Shown here: piece by piece, positions 52,939 to 62,582 of the stretch
Layout of the letters: every line of letters begins with the position of its first letter
Numbering within the stretch: position 1 is the first letter of the stretch
NCBI RefSeq assembly: GCF_029382225.1
Contig: NZ_JARLTC010000038.1
Location: 40,255-104,254 of the forward strand
Source of the DNA: Spongiactinospora sp. TRM90649
Lineage (GTDB): Bacteria; Actinomycetota; Actinomycetes; Streptosporangiales; Streptosporangiaceae
DNA: 64,000 bases
Direction of reading: 5' to 3'
The notes under the pieces: model-generated
Seen by the model: the letters and a program-made list of their open reading frames with translations, nothing else
What the model was told of the DNA's origin: nothing
Databases searched by the model: none
Position numbers and translations under genes: made by a program

Positions 52939-55011
52939 ATGCAGGAGCTCCGGCTCGTCGCGGTGAGTGAGGACGGCACCTATCTCGTGCTGGCGACGGC
53001 CGGGCGAGGTACGCGGTTCACGCTTCCCGTTGACGACCGGCTCCGCGCGGCGGTTCGCGGAAACTTCTCCCGTCTCGGTCAGTACGAGATCGAAGTGGAG
53101 AGTCCGTTGCGCCCCAAGGAGATCCAGGCGCGCATCCGCGCAGGAGAGACCGCCGAGGAGATCGCCGCCACCGCGGGGATCCCGGTCGAGCGCGTCCGCT
53201 GGTTCGAAGGACCGGTCCTGCAGGAACGCGAGTACATGGCCCAGCAGGCGCAGCGCGTCGCCGTGCGAATCCCCGGCGAGTCCGCTCCCGGCCCAACGCT
53301 CGGTGAGCTGGTCGCCGAGCGGCTGACCCGGCGCGGCGTGCCCGCCGACGAGATCGACTGGGACTCCGCCAAGCGCGACGACGGCCTGTGGCGGGTCAAG
53401 CTCGGCTTCGTCTGGAACGGTCACACGCGCCACGCCGAGTGGCTGTTCGACCCGCGCCGCCGGCACATCTCCCCGCACGACGACGAGGCGCTGCGGCTGT
53501 CCGCCGCCGACTACGTCGAGCCGGGGGCCGACGTCGCCGACGCCGTCCCCGATACCACGGTCACCCCGTTCGTGCCGCGCGTCGCCAAGCTGCAGCCGGT
53601 GCCGCCGCTCGCGCCCGAGCCGCCGTCCCCGGCGCCGATGTTCCCCTCCGTGGTCCGCCACGAGCCGCCACCGCCGCCGGACAACGCGCCGCGCCCCGAC
53701 GCGCCCGCGCTGCCCCGCACCGCGCCCCCGGCCCTGCCGCGCGCCGAGCCGGACTTCACCGCGTCCCGGTCCGAGCCCGGGTACTTCACACAGCGGCCCG
53801 AGCCGCAGCGTCACCCGGCCGATGGCCGGCAGGAGGAGGAGCGCCGCTCCGCTCCCCCGGCGGCCTACCTCCCGTCCACCCCGCCCCCGTCCCGCCCCGA
53901 CCCCGAGCCCCGCATGCCGTGGGCCCTGGACCGGGACCCCGCGCCCCACGACCGCGCGCCCGCCGAGCCCACCGCCCCGCAGGGCACCGACACCTGGGAG
54001 ACGCCCACCCACGTCGCCGGGCCCTACGACCGCGCGCCCGCAGCACCGCAGGCCACGCCCCACGGCGGCGGCACCCGGGAAGCGGCACCCCACGTCCCCA
54101 CGACGCAGGAGCGCCCGCACGCAGAGCCCGCCGCCCCACAGAGCGGCGACGCCCAGGAAACGGCGACCCACGCCACCGCGCCCCAGGCACACTCGACCGC
54201 GCAAGCCGCGGCCCAGGCCCGGGTGGTGCCGGAGGCCGCGCGTGAAGAGCCCGTCGCGCGGGAGTCCACGCCCGGGGCGGCAGCGTCCTCTGAGCCGGTG
54301 GCGCGCGAGCAGGGGGCCCAGGCCGCTGAGGCCGTTCGGGGCGGGGAGCCCGCGACCGGGACGGCCGGCGGCGTGCCGTCCGCCCCTGAGGTCCCGGCCG
54401 GGAAGCCGGTCCCGGCCGAGCCGGAGACCATGCGGCCCGCGCCCGAGGTCGCGGCGGCAGCCGCGCCGCAGGCGGAGCCCCGGGCAGAGGCCGAGCCCGA
54501 GGCCGTCTCGAAGCCCGAGGCCGTCTCGAAGCCCGAGGCCGTCTCGAAGCCCGAGGCCGTCTCGAAGCCCGAAGCTAAGGGCGAGTCCAAGGCCGAGCCC
54601 GAGGCGAAGCCTGAGCCGAAGGCCGAATCCAAGGGCGAGGCGAAGCCGCAGGCGGAGGCCGCTTCCAAGGCCGAGCGGAAGGCCGAGGCCGAGCCGGAGC
54701 CGGTCGCCGAGGCCAAGCCAGAACCAAGGCCTGAGCCGAAGCCCGAGCCGAAGGCGGAGTCGAAGCCCGCGGCGAAGCAGGAGCCCAAGGCCGAACCGGA
54801 GCCGGAACCCGAGGCCGAGCCCGAGGCCGAGCCGGAGCCCGAGCCGGTGGAGAAGGCGGCCGAGGCTCCGCCGCAGCCCGCGGCGCCGCCGCCCGCTCCA
54901 CCCGCGCCGAAGCCCGCTCCCGCGCGCCCGGCCAGGAAGAGCTCCAGGAGCCGCCGCGCCTCCGTGCCGTCGTGGGACGAGATCATGTTCGGCGCGCGCA
55001 AGCAGGACTGA
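52939..55011 (+). CDS. sepH: SepH (DUF3071) cell-division protein with very long linker
   Basis: 690 residues, about twice the Streptomyces protein as I recall it. The N-terminal DUF3071 domain (about 1-190: QELRLVAVSEDGTYLVLATA, GETAEEIAATAGIPVERVRW, WLFDPRRRHISPHDDEALRL) contains the helix-turn-helix-like FtsZ-interacting region. A Pro/Ala/Glu/Lys-rich linker of about 470 residues includes four exact copies of EAVSKP. The conserved C-terminal tail is SVPSWDEIMFGARK. SepH stimulates FtsZ assembly at sporulation or vegetative septa. ATG 52939 has AAGGGA five bases upstream. Confidence 0.92.
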   Translation: MQELRLVAVSEDGTYLVLATAGRGTRFTLPVDDRLRAAVRGNFSRLGQYEIEVESPLRPKEIQARIRAGETAEEIAATAGIPVERVRWFEGPVLQEREYMAQQAQRVAVRIPGESAPGPTLGELVAERLTRRGVPADEIDWDSAKRDDGLWRVKLGFVWNGHTRHAEWLFDPRRRHISPHDDEALRLSAADYVEPGADVADAVPDTTVTPFVPRVAKLQPVPPLAPEPPSPAPMFPSVVRHEPPPPPDNAPRPDAPALPRTAPPALPRAEPDFTASRSEPGYFTQRPEPQRHPADGRQEEERRSAPPAAYLPSTPPPSRPDPEPRMPWALDRDPAPHDRAPAEPTAPQGTDTWETPTHVAGPYDRAPAAPQATPHGGGTREAAPHVPTTQERPHAEPAAPQSGDAQETATHATAPQAHSTAQAAAQARVVPEAAREEPVARESTPGAAASSEPVAREQGAQAAEAVRGGEPATGTAGGVPSAPEVPAGKPVPAEPETMRPAPEVAAAAAPQAEPRAEAEPEAVSKPEAVSKPEAVSKPEAVSKPEAKGESKAEPEAKPEPKAESKGEAKPQAEAASKAERKAEAEPEPVAEAKPEPRPEPKPEPKAESKPAAKQEPKAEPEPEPEAEPEAEPEPEPVEKAAEAPPQPAAPPPAPPAPKPAPARPARKSSRSRRASVPSWDEIMFGARKQD
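54499..54570 (+). repeat. 18-bp tandem repeat inside sepH, four copies
   Basis: Four exact units encode EAVSKP (about residues 521-544), in frame, then continue into degenerate Lys/Pro/Glu repeats. Copy number probably varies between strains. Confidence 0.9.
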
Positions 55012-55034
55012 CGGGGCCGGGGTTCACTCCGAGG

Positions 55035-56681
55035 TCACTTCTGGGACGTGACGAACGGCGCCAGCCACTCGGGCGTGACCTCGGCCGCGAAGGCCGGGCC
55101 CGTGTCCTCGGCGACGTCGAGGGCCGCGTACCCGCCGACGCCCGCGCCGACCCCGGCGATCACGGTGAGCACCCGCGCCCGCCGCTGGAACCACGTCTGG
55201 CGCAGGGTCCACCCGACCACCGCACGCCGTTCGATCACGGCCTGCCGGCGGCGCAGCGACCCCGAGCGGACCGACAGCCAGATGCCGTCGTAGGTGTGCC
55301 CGAGCGACCGGTAGCGGTCGATGCCCAGCGGCACGCCCAGAAGGGCGAGCAGCAGCGCGGGGAGCGCCGCCGCCCACCACTGCCCGGACCCGGTCAGCAG
55401 GGCCGCCACGACCGCCACAGCCGTTACCAGGAGCCACGGAGCCACCGCGCGGAACAACCTTCGACGGCGGGCGGCGGGCGGGTGGGGCCGCAGCGGCGTG
55501 CCCACCGTGCCGATCGCGGCGGTGGTCACCGCCCGCGCCTCGCTCAGCGGGGAGGCGGGCAGGAGCTGGCCCCTGGTCTCGGAGTCGCCGAGGCCGGTGA
55601 CGATCGCCCAGACCCGCGCGACGCGGGCGGCGCGCTCGGTCAGGGCCTCGACGATCTCGAACCCGCGGATCCTGCGCCGTTCGAGCGACACGCTGCGGCG
55701 GTTGATCAGCCCGCGTTCCGCGACCAGGTAGCCGTCGCGCGAGCGGAGCGTGAAGTCCCAGTTGAACACGGCGTACATGGCCGCGCCCGCGACCGGCATG
55801 GCCAGCACGAGCAGCACGGCGACGGCGATCAGCAGGTAGGGGTGGTCCCACAGCCAGGTGCCGAAGTCCCAGGCGGCGCGCTGCCCGAAGCCGAACTGCT
55901 CGCCCCACTGGAAGGCGAGCCCGATCGCCCCGGCGACCAGCGCGAACGGGGTGAGCAGGTAGGCGCCGGAGAGCGGGCCGTACAGCAGCCAGCGGCGGGG
56001 GACGCGGGCGTAGACGATCTCGGGTTCGGCGCGCTCGCCGTCCGTCTCGGATACGGCCGCCCGCTCGTCGTCCACCGCCGGTACGGCCGGGCCTCCGGCC
56101 TCCGCGTGCTCCGCCCCGGCGGGGGCGTCGGCGGGCGTCTGCCCGCGCGCGGGCCTGGCGCGGCGCAGCAGCAGCCCCTTGAGGCGTTCGGCCTCGCCGA
56201 CCGTCACCCCGTTGAGCTCGCCCTCCTGCTTCTCGCCGCCGCCCCGGGCCCCGGTGTCGATGCGCAGCACCGCCAGGCCGAGCAGCCGGTGCAGCGGCGG
56301 CGTGCTGATGTCCACGCCTCTGACCCGTTCCAGCGGGATCGTGCGCACGGACCGGCTGACCAGCGCCCTGGTCAGCTCCAGCCGGTCGCCGACGACCTGG
56401 TAGGTGAAGGTGGCCCAGCGCACGACCGAGTAGACGATGGACGCGGCCACGCCGAACGCCGCCCAGCCGAACGACGCCGGGGAGAAGCCGCCGACGAACA
56501 GCACGCCGGCGAGCGGCACGAACAGCGAGGGCAGCACGCGGACCGGGTCGATCAGCAGCACCCTCGGGCTGAGCCGCGCGGGCGCCGCGACGGCGCGCTC
56601 GAACGGCGGGCCGCCGCCCGGCGGGGGCACCGCGAACCCCTCCGGACCGGCAGGCCGGTCGGGCGGCGGGTGGGCGGTCAT
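55035..56681 (-). CDS. Bacterial PH-domain (YdbT-like) membrane protein
   Basis: 548 residues. Several helix pairs alternate with bPH_2 domains: YQVVGDRLELTRALVSRSVR with IPLERVRGVDI, FTLRSRDGYLVAERGLINRR with SLERRRIRGFEI, and a third (YDGIWLSVRSGSLRRRQAVI). A long charged linker (about 175-230) interrupts. Its ATG overlaps the stop of the partner gene (ATGA). YdbS/YdbT pairs are linked to membrane stress or bacteriocin resistance in Bacillus; role here unknown. Confidence 0.85.
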   Translation of the reverse strand: MTAHPPPDRPAGPEGFAVPPPGGGPPFERAVAAPARLSPRVLLIDPVRVLPSLFVPLAGVLFVGGFSPASFGWAAFGVAASIVYSVVRWATFTYQVVGDRLELTRALVSRSVRTIPLERVRGVDISTPPLHRLLGLAVLRIDTGARGGGEKQEGELNGVTVGEAERLKGLLLRRARPARGQTPADAPAGAEHAEAGGPAVPAVDDERAAVSETDGERAEPEIVYARVPRRWLLYGPLSGAYLLTPFALVAGAIGLAFQWGEQFGFGQRAAWDFGTWLWDHPYLLIAVAVLLVLAMPVAGAAMYAVFNWDFTLRSRDGYLVAERGLINRRSVSLERRRIRGFEIVEALTERAARVARVWAIVTGLGDSETRGQLLPASPLSEARAVTTAAIGTVGTPLRPHPPAARRRRLFRAVAPWLLVTAVAVVAALLTGSGQWWAAALPALLLALLGVPLGIDRYRSLGHTYDGIWLSVRSGSLRRRQAVIERRAVVGWTLRQTWFQRRARVLTVIAGVGAGVGGYAALDVAEDTGPAFAAEVTPEWLAPFVTSQK

Positions 56682-57193
56682 GTGGCGTCGTCTCTGAGCG
56701 CCTCGGCGCGGTGCGCGAGCTCCTCGGACAGGCGGGCGGCGACCGGGTAGTCGAGCCCCTTGATGGTGGAGGAGCCCGCGTGGGAGGCGGTGCGGATCTC
56801 CACGGTGGCCAGGCCGAGCAGCCGCTCGAACCAGCCCTGGGCCTTGTCGACGGTCTGGATGCGGCTGACCGGGACGAACACCCACTGCCTGCTGATCCAG
56901 CCCGAGCGCGCGTAGACGACGTCGCCGGACAACTCCCAGCGGTGCACGGCGTAGCGCCAGAACGGCTCGATGACGACGAACGGCCCCATGACCACGATCA
57001 CCGCCGCCGGCAGCAGCCAGGAGTCGGAGGCCAGCCAGCCGGGGACCCAGGGCCAGTCGGCGCCGTCGAGCCAGATCGCCGCGAGCACCGAGCCGCCTAG
57101 CAGCAGGGCGAACCCGAACAGCGCCTCCAGCAGCCACAGCGTGACGGCTTTCCTGGAGACGCGGTTGACCGGGTCGCGGAGCGAGACGCTCAC
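56678..57193 (-). CDS. Bacterial PH-domain (YdbS-like) membrane protein
   Basis: 171 residues. Two helices (LWLLEALFGFALLLGGSVLA and LLPAAVIVVMGPFVVIEPFW) precede one bPH_2 domain (RWELSGDVVYARSGWISRQW, VPVSRIQTVDKAQGWFERLL, LATVEIRTASHAGS). The GTG has GGGGAGG four bases before it. It is the first gene of a coupled pair. Confidence 0.88.
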   Translation of the reverse strand: MSVSLRDPVNRVSRKAVTLWLLEALFGFALLLGGSVLAAIWLDGADWPWVPGWLASDSWLLPAAVIVVMGPFVVIEPFWRYAVHRWELSGDVVYARSGWISRQWVFVPVSRIQTVDKAQGWFERLLGLATVEIRTASHAGSSTIKGLDYPVAARLSEELAHRAEALRDDAT

Positions 57194-57270
57194 CGCGCCT
57201 CCCCGGCGGGCCGGGACGGCGGCGCGGGGGGCGACATTCTTCGCACGGTCACCCTGTCAGCCTAAGCCGT

Positions 57271-57297
57271 CAGCGGGATCTCAGCGGGATCTCAGCG
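57271..57297. repeat. Direct repeats in the drrA upstream spacer
   Basis: CAGCGGGATCT occurs twice head to tail, followed by a third partial CAGCG. It lies about 85 bp before the ABC transporter gene; it could be a regulator site or chance. Confidence 0.4.
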
Positions 57298-57382
57298 ACC
57301 GACACCCTGCGTCGCACGGGCTCAGGGAAATGTCAGTGCCCTGCGGCAAAGTAGCGGAGGCGAACTATGAAGGAGAACTCAT

Positions 57383-58351
57383 ATGGGATACGCGATTGAG
57401 GCCGAGGGGCTGGTGAAGCACTTCGGGCAGACGAAGGCCCTCGACGGCGTCGATCTGGTGGTGCCGCAGGGCCGTCTGCTCGGAGTGCTTGGCCCCAACG
57501 GTGCGGGCAAGACCACCGCGGTCAGGGTGCTCGCCACGCTGCTGCGGCCCGATTCGGGCACCGCCAGGGTCAACGGCTTCGACGTGCTGCGCGAGGCCCA
57601 TCAGGTGCGCTCGCTGATCGGCCTGACCGGGCAGTACGCCGCGGTCGACGAGATGCTGACCGGTTTCGAGAACCTGCTGATGATCGGCCGGCTGCTCGGC
57701 CTGTCCAGGGCCGACTCCAAGCAGCGGGCCGACGAGCTGCTCGAACGCTTCTCGCTGTCCGACGCGGGCGGGCGGGCCGCGAAGACCTTCTCCGGCGGCA
57801 TGCGGCGGCGGCTCGACCTGGCCGCCAGCCTCGTGGGCCGGCCGCAGGTGCTGTTCCTCGACGAGCCCACCACCGGGCTCGACCCGCGCAGCCGCAACGA
57901 CCTCTGGGACGTCGTGCGCGGTCTGATGTCCGACGGCGTGACGGTGCTGCTGACCACCCAGTACCTGGAGGAGGCCGACCAGCTCGCCGACGACATCGTG
58001 GTCTTCGACCACGGCAAGGTGATCGCCTCGGGCAGCTCCGACGAGCTGAAGTCCCGCACGGGGGCGCAGGTGCTCGAGGTCCGGCCGCTGCGGCCCGACC
58101 ACCTCGACCTGGTGGTCCAGGTGGTGACCGACATGGTCGAGACGGCCCCCGAGGTGAGCGGCGAGAAGGTCGTGGGCGCGGTCCACGACCCGGCGGTGGT
58201 ACCCGCCATCGTGCGCCGCCTCGACGACCTGGGCGTGGTGGCCTCCGAGCTGTCGCTGCGCAAGTCGAGCCTCGACGAGGTCTTCCTGGCCCTCACCGGC
58301 CACCGCGCCGAGGACGACTCCCAGGAAGACAAGGAAGGGGCGCTGGTATGA
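57383..58351 (+). CDS. drrA: Daunorubicin-resistance-type ABC exporter ATPase
   Basis: 322 residues. Walker A LGPNGAGKTT, Q-loop LTGQYAAVDE, signature TFSGGMRRR, Walker B VLFLDEPTTGLDPRSR and TTQYLEEADQLADDIVVF are typical of the DrrA group, as is the C-terminal DUF4162-like domain (from about 230). It powers export with the next gene. ATG 57383 has GGAG seven bases upstream; a 10-codon out-of-frame reading with a better GGAGG site overlaps the start. The symbol is by family; the exported compound is unknown. Confidence 0.92.
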   Translation: MGYAIEAEGLVKHFGQTKALDGVDLVVPQGRLLGVLGPNGAGKTTAVRVLATLLRPDSGTARVNGFDVLREAHQVRSLIGLTGQYAAVDEMLTGFENLLMIGRLLGLSRADSKQRADELLERFSLSDAGGRAAKTFSGGMRRRLDLAASLVGRPQVLFLDEPTTGLDPRSRNDLWDVVRGLMSDGVTVLLTTQYLEEADQLADDIVVFDHGKVIASGSSDELKSRTGAQVLEVRPLRPDHLDLVVQVVTDMVETAPEVSGEKVVGAVHDPAVVPAIVRRLDDLGVVASELSLRKSSLDEVFLALTGHRAEDDSQEDKEGALV

Positions 58352-59211
58352 CCACCACCGACGAGCGCACACCGGCGAAGTCCCGAACAGAAACGGAGCA
58401 AGGCGTGACCACCATGAGCACCGCGATGCCCGCCGTGAGCAAGCGGGTCGGGCCGGCCGCCACGGTGAGGCAGACCATGACCCTGGCCTGGCGCAGCCTG
58501 GTGCAGGTCAAGCACAACCCCTGGGAGCTGCTCGACCTCAGCATCCAGCCGATCATGTTCCTGCTGCTGTTCACCTACGTGTTCGGCGGCGCGATCTCCG
58601 GCTCGACCGGCGACTACCTGCAGTTCGCGCTGCCCGGCCTGCTGGTGCAGAACGCGCTGTTCTACACCCTGTCCACGGCGATCGGCCTGAACACCGACAT
58701 CACCAAGGGCGTCTTCGACCGGCTGCGCAGCCTGCCCATCGCCCGCAGCGCGCCGCTGGCCGGCCGGATCATCGCCGACACCTTCAAGCAGGTCTGGGCG
58801 TTCGCGCTGCTGGTCGGCTTCGGCATGGTGCTCGGCTTCCGGGTGACGACGAGCGCGGCCGGGCTCCTGGCGGCACTGGCGCTGCTCGTGGTGGTGGCCC
58901 TGGCGATGTCCTGGATGGCGGTGCTGATCGGGCTGAAGGCGTCCAACCCGGAGAAGGTGCAGATGATCGCCTTCTCCACGATGATGCCGCTGACCTTCAC
59001 CAGCAGCGCCCTGGTGCCTTCGCAGACCTTCCCCGGCTGGCTGGAGGCCTGGTCCGACGTCAACCCGGTCACCCACCTGGCCAACGCCATCCGCGCGATG
59101 CTGATCGGCGGCGAGGCCGGGCAGGCCACGATGATCTCGCTGCTCTGGGCGCTCGGCTTCGTGGTGATCTTCGCCCCGCTGGCCATCCGCGTCTTCCGCA
59201 ACCACGCGTGA
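58348..59211 (+). CDS. drrB: ABC-2 type exporter permease (DrrB-like)
   Basis: 287 residues, six helices. The ABC-2 domain shows LLDLSIQPIMFLLLFTYVFG, DRLRSLPIARSAPLAGRIIA and the PGWLEAWSDVNPVTHLANAI loop typical for DrrB. ATG overlaps the drrA stop by 4 bp. Alternative start ATG at 58414 (MSTAMPAVSKRVG) is possible. Forms a dimeric exporter with DrrA. Confidence 0.9.
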   Translation: MTTTDERTPAKSRTETEQGVTTMSTAMPAVSKRVGPAATVRQTMTLAWRSLVQVKHNPWELLDLSIQPIMFLLLFTYVFGGAISGSTGDYLQFALPGLLVQNALFYTLSTAIGLNTDITKGVFDRLRSLPIARSAPLAGRIIADTFKQVWAFALLVGFGMVLGFRVTTSAAGLLAALALLVVVALAMSWMAVLIGLKASNPEKVQMIAFSTMMPLTFTSSALVPSQTFPGWLEAWSDVNPVTHLANAIRAMLIGGEAGQATMISLLWALGFVVIFAPLAIRVFRNHA

Positions 59212-59218
59212 CGGGCGA

Positions 59219-62200
59219 TCAGTCCCGCCCGCCCGTGCCACGGGCGAAATCGGCGGCCTCGTCCACCTGCATCCAACGGCCGCGCTCGTAGCACCGGGAG
59301 AACTCTCCCGGGCCGAGCGCGGCCTTCGCGTTCGCGGTGATCCGCACGTGGTCGAAGTCGGCCACCTCGTCGAAGCCGCGGATGCTCGCCGCCGCGCCGA
59401 GGAGCGTCGCGGCGCGGGCTGGGTCGTCCTCGGCGAGGGCCAGGCCCGCCGTCCCGATCAGCACGCCGCCAAGGACCGGCCCGTCCTGGCAGCCCAGCGC
59501 GATGGCCAGCGCGGAATGGTGCAGGCGGCGCGAGCGCGGCAGGTCGTGCTCGGCCTCGGCGAGCAGCGCGAGCGAGCTGGTGATCAGCGCCTTGAGCTGG
59601 GGCGGGGCCTCCTCGCCCAGCATGTTCATGCCCGTGGAGTAGTGCCGCCGGGCCGCCTCCAGGTCGCCGTCCTCGCGGGCGAAGTCGCCGCGCACGCTGT
59701 GCACGCCTCCCTGGCCGACGGTGTCGCCGGAGCGGAGGACGATGGCCCAGGTCTCGTCGAGGACGGTGCCCGCCCCGGCCCGGTCGCCGATCATGTTGAG
59801 CCCGATGGCCAGGCGGGAGCGCAGGTAGACGGTGTCGTCACCGGCGCCGATCTGGTCCATCACGGAGATCGCGTCGCGCATCTCCCGCACCGAGCGGGCG
59901 GCGTCGCCGCGCATGATCCCCAGTTCGGACAGCACCGCCATGGCGTTGCCGATCCCCCACCGCTCGCCGATCTCGCGGAACCGCCACAGCGCCTCCTCGA
60001 CCCTGGCCTGCCCCTCGGCGACGCGGCCCCCGTTGATCAGCAGCATGCCGCGGAACAACTGGCCGACCCCGACCACCCACGGGTCGGGGTGCCCGGACAG
60101 CCGCGCGGCCACTTCCAGGGCCTGCGGCATCGACTTCCTGATGAACAGCGCCAGGATCGTGTCGAGCACGGCGATCATCGGCGGCAGCGGGCTCGGCAGG
60201 GAATCGGTGCCGATCCTGATCGCGGTCTCCAGCGAGACCCTGGCCTCCTCCCAGCGCATGCCCACGTCGGCGGCGTTGATGCCGAACGCCGCGTGGGCGT
60301 GGGCCAGGGCGCGCGGATCGACGTCGGTCTCGCCGCCGGGGATGGCCAGCGCGGCGTGGGCCCGGTGCGCCCCCTCCAGCCGGTGCCCGACCAGCCACCA
60401 GTACCAGCCGAGCGCGCCGACCAGCCGCAGCGCCAGCGCCCGCTCGCCCTCCTCGGTGGCCCACCGCACGGCCGTGGACAGGTTGTCCTGGTCGGCGGTC
60501 AGCTCGCTGATCCGTTTGAGCTGGTCGTGGCCGCGCAGCCCCGGCTCCGCCGCCTCCGCCAGCTCGGCGTGGAAACGGGCGTGCGCCAGGCGGACGCGCC
60601 GCTCCTCTCCTGACTCGGCCAGCCGTTCCGCGGCGTAGGCGCGGACGGTCTCCAGCATCCGGTAACGGTCGGCCTCGGCGAGCACCAGCGACTTGTCCAC
60701 GAGCCTGGCCAGCACGTCGAACACGTCGGCGCGCTCCAGCCCGCCCCCGGCGCATACGCTCTCGGTGCCCGCCAGGGTGGTGCCGCCGGCGAAGACGGAA
60801 AGCCGCGCGGCGAGCGTGCGCTCGGCGTCGTCGAGCAGGTCCCAGCTCCAGGAGACCACGGCGCGGAGGGTCTGGTGGCGGGGCAGCGCGGTACGGCTGC
60901 CGCCGGTCAGCAGCCGGAACCGGTCGGAGAGCCGGTCGGCGATCTGGGCGGCGGACAGCGAGCGCAGGCGGGCGGCGGCCAGCTCGATGGCCAGCGGCAG
61001 GCCGTCCAGGTCGCGGCAGATCCGCGCGATCGAACCGGTGTCGGCGGCGGGGTCGAAGCCGGGGCGCGCGGTGGCCGCCCGGTCGGTGAACAGCCGGACG
61101 GCCGGCGCGCGCAGGATCTCCTCGGCGGACCCCTCACGCGACGGCAGGGCCAGCGACCCCACCGGCCAGAGCGCCTCCCCGATGATGCCGAGCGGCTCGC
61201 GGCTGGTCGCCAGCACGCGCAGGCCGGGGCACTCGGCCACCAGCCGGTCCGCCAGCCGCGCCGCCGCGTCGATCAGGTGCTCGCAGTTGTCCAGGACGAT
61301 CAGCAGTTCGCGTCTCCCGACGGCCCGCACGAGCCGCGCGGTGGCGTCGGTCTCCGCGTCGTCGGCGGGGCGGCGCACCCCGTGCGCGGTGGAGGACAAG
61401 GGGTCGCGGACGCCGAGCGCGGTGAGCACGGCCTGCGGGACCTCTCGCGGGTCGGCGACCGGCGCCAGCTCGGCCAGCCACGTGCCGCCGGGAATCCGCT
61501 CCCCCACCGCCCTGGCCGTCTCGATCGCCAGGCGGGTCTTGCCCGCGCCGCCGGGGCCGATCAGGGTGACCAGCCGGTGTTCGGCGAGCAGTCCGCCGGT
61601 CTTGGCGACCTCCGCCTCGCGCCCGACGAAGCTGGTCAGCGCGGCGCGCAGGTTGCCCCGGCGCTCGCCGGGAGCGGCGGCGGGGGCCGGTTCGTCGGCG
61701 GCGGGCTCCTGTTCCCGCGGCTCCCGCCACTCGCCGCGCAGCATCGCGGTGTGCAGGCCGGACAGCGCGGGCGACGGATCGGCGCCGAGGCGGTCGGCGA
61801 ACCCGGCGCGCGCCTCCTCGTATGCGGCGAGGGCCTCGACCTGGCGGCCCTGGCCGTACAGGGCGCGCATCCGCTGGCCGTGCATCCGTTCGCGCAGGGG
61901 GTGGGCGGCGATCAGCGCGGGCGTCTCGGCCAGGACCTCGGCGTGCCGTCCGAGCCGCAGGTCGGCCTCCAGCCGGTCTTCCGTGGCGGTCAGGCGCAGC
62001 GCCTCCAGCCGGGTGATCTCGGCGGTGGCCAGGTCGTTGCCCGCGAGGTCGGCGTAGGCGGGGCCGCGCCACAGGCCGAGCGCGGAGCGCAGGATCCGCG
62101 CGGCGTCGGCGGACGCCCCCGCGGCGAGCGCGTCGCTCCCTTCGGCGGCCAGACGGGCGAACCGGTGGGCGTCGACCCGGCCGGGCTCGACGGCCAGGCG

Positions 62201-62479
62201 GTAACCGGAGCCGTCGCCCGTCACCAGACCGGCCCCGGCTCCCAGCGCGGAACGCAGCCGGGACACCAGGGCCTGCAGCGCGTTGCCGACCCCCGCCGGA
62301 GGGCGATCGCCCCAGACGCCGTCGATGAGGGCGTCGAGGCCGATGGTTCTGCCCGGATCGAGGAGAAGAAGTCCGAGAAGGGTGCGCAACCGCTGGCCGC
62401 CCACCTCCACCGGGCGGCCGTCGAGGCGAACCTCCAGCGTACCGAGGACGGCGAAGCTCATACGTGTGTCCAAGCTCAC
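59219..62479 (-). CDS. SARP/AfsR-type transcriptional regulator with NB-ARC and TPR-like repeats
   Basis: 1086 residues. An OmpR-like winged helix (about 5-95: FAVLGTLEVRLDGRPVEVGG, LQALVSRLRSAL) and BTAD (about 100-250) form the SARP unit. An STAND ATPase follows with P-loop GPGGAGKT near 308, Walker B LLIVLDNCEHL and DGLPLAIELAAARLR. The last 450 residues are helical repeats. Such regulators activate secondary metabolism after nucleotide and ligand sensing. GTG 62479 has GGAGG close before it; ATG 62461 is the alternative. It converges on drrAB, 8 bp apart, and may control it or a cluster elsewhere. Confidence 0.92.
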   Translation of the reverse strand: MSLDTRMSFAVLGTLEVRLDGRPVEVGGQRLRTLLGLLLLDPGRTIGLDALIDGVWGDRPPAGVGNALQALVSRLRSALGAGAGLVTGDGSGYRLAVEPGRVDAHRFARLAAEGSDALAAGASADAARILRSALGLWRGPAYADLAGNDLATAEITRLEALRLTATEDRLEADLRLGRHAEVLAETPALIAAHPLRERMHGQRMRALYGQGRQVEALAAYEEARAGFADRLGADPSPALSGLHTAMLRGEWREPREQEPAADEPAPAAAPGERRGNLRAALTSFVGREAEVAKTGGLLAEHRLVTLIGPGGAGKTRLAIETARAVGERIPGGTWLAELAPVADPREVPQAVLTALGVRDPLSSTAHGVRRPADDAETDATARLVRAVGRRELLIVLDNCEHLIDAAARLADRLVAECPGLRVLATSREPLGIIGEALWPVGSLALPSREGSAEEILRAPAVRLFTDRAATARPGFDPAADTGSIARICRDLDGLPLAIELAAARLRSLSAAQIADRLSDRFRLLTGGSRTALPRHQTLRAVVSWSWDLLDDAERTLAARLSVFAGGTTLAGTESVCAGGGLERADVFDVLARLVDKSLVLAEADRYRMLETVRAYAAERLAESGEERRVRLAHARFHAELAEAAEPGLRGHDQLKRISELTADQDNLSTAVRWATEEGERALALRLVGALGWYWWLVGHRLEGAHRAHAALAIPGGETDVDPRALAHAHAAFGINAADVGMRWEEARVSLETAIRIGTDSLPSPLPPMIAVLDTILALFIRKSMPQALEVAARLSGHPDPWVVGVGQLFRGMLLINGGRVAEGQARVEEALWRFREIGERWGIGNAMAVLSELGIMRGDAARSVREMRDAISVMDQIGAGDDTVYLRSRLAIGLNMIGDRAGAGTVLDETWAIVLRSGDTVGQGGVHSVRGDFAREDGDLEAARRHYSTGMNMLGEEAPPQLKALITSSLALLAEAEHDLPRSRRLHHSALAIALGCQDGPVLGGVLIGTAGLALAEDDPARAATLLGAAASIRGFDEVADFDHVRITANAKAALGPGEFSRCYERGRWMQVDEAADFARGTGGRD

Positions 62480-62582
62480 CCCCTCCATGTCCACGATTGT
62501 GGCGGATTACGGTGCCCTGCGTGACCACGGAACCGCGCGATCCGGTCAGGACACCTATGAGATCCGCGTAGCATCATCGGGC

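Noticed and set aside
54499..54570. CRISPR-like array
   Set aside because: Repeats are directly adjacent without spacers and code in frame for EAVSKP inside sepH.
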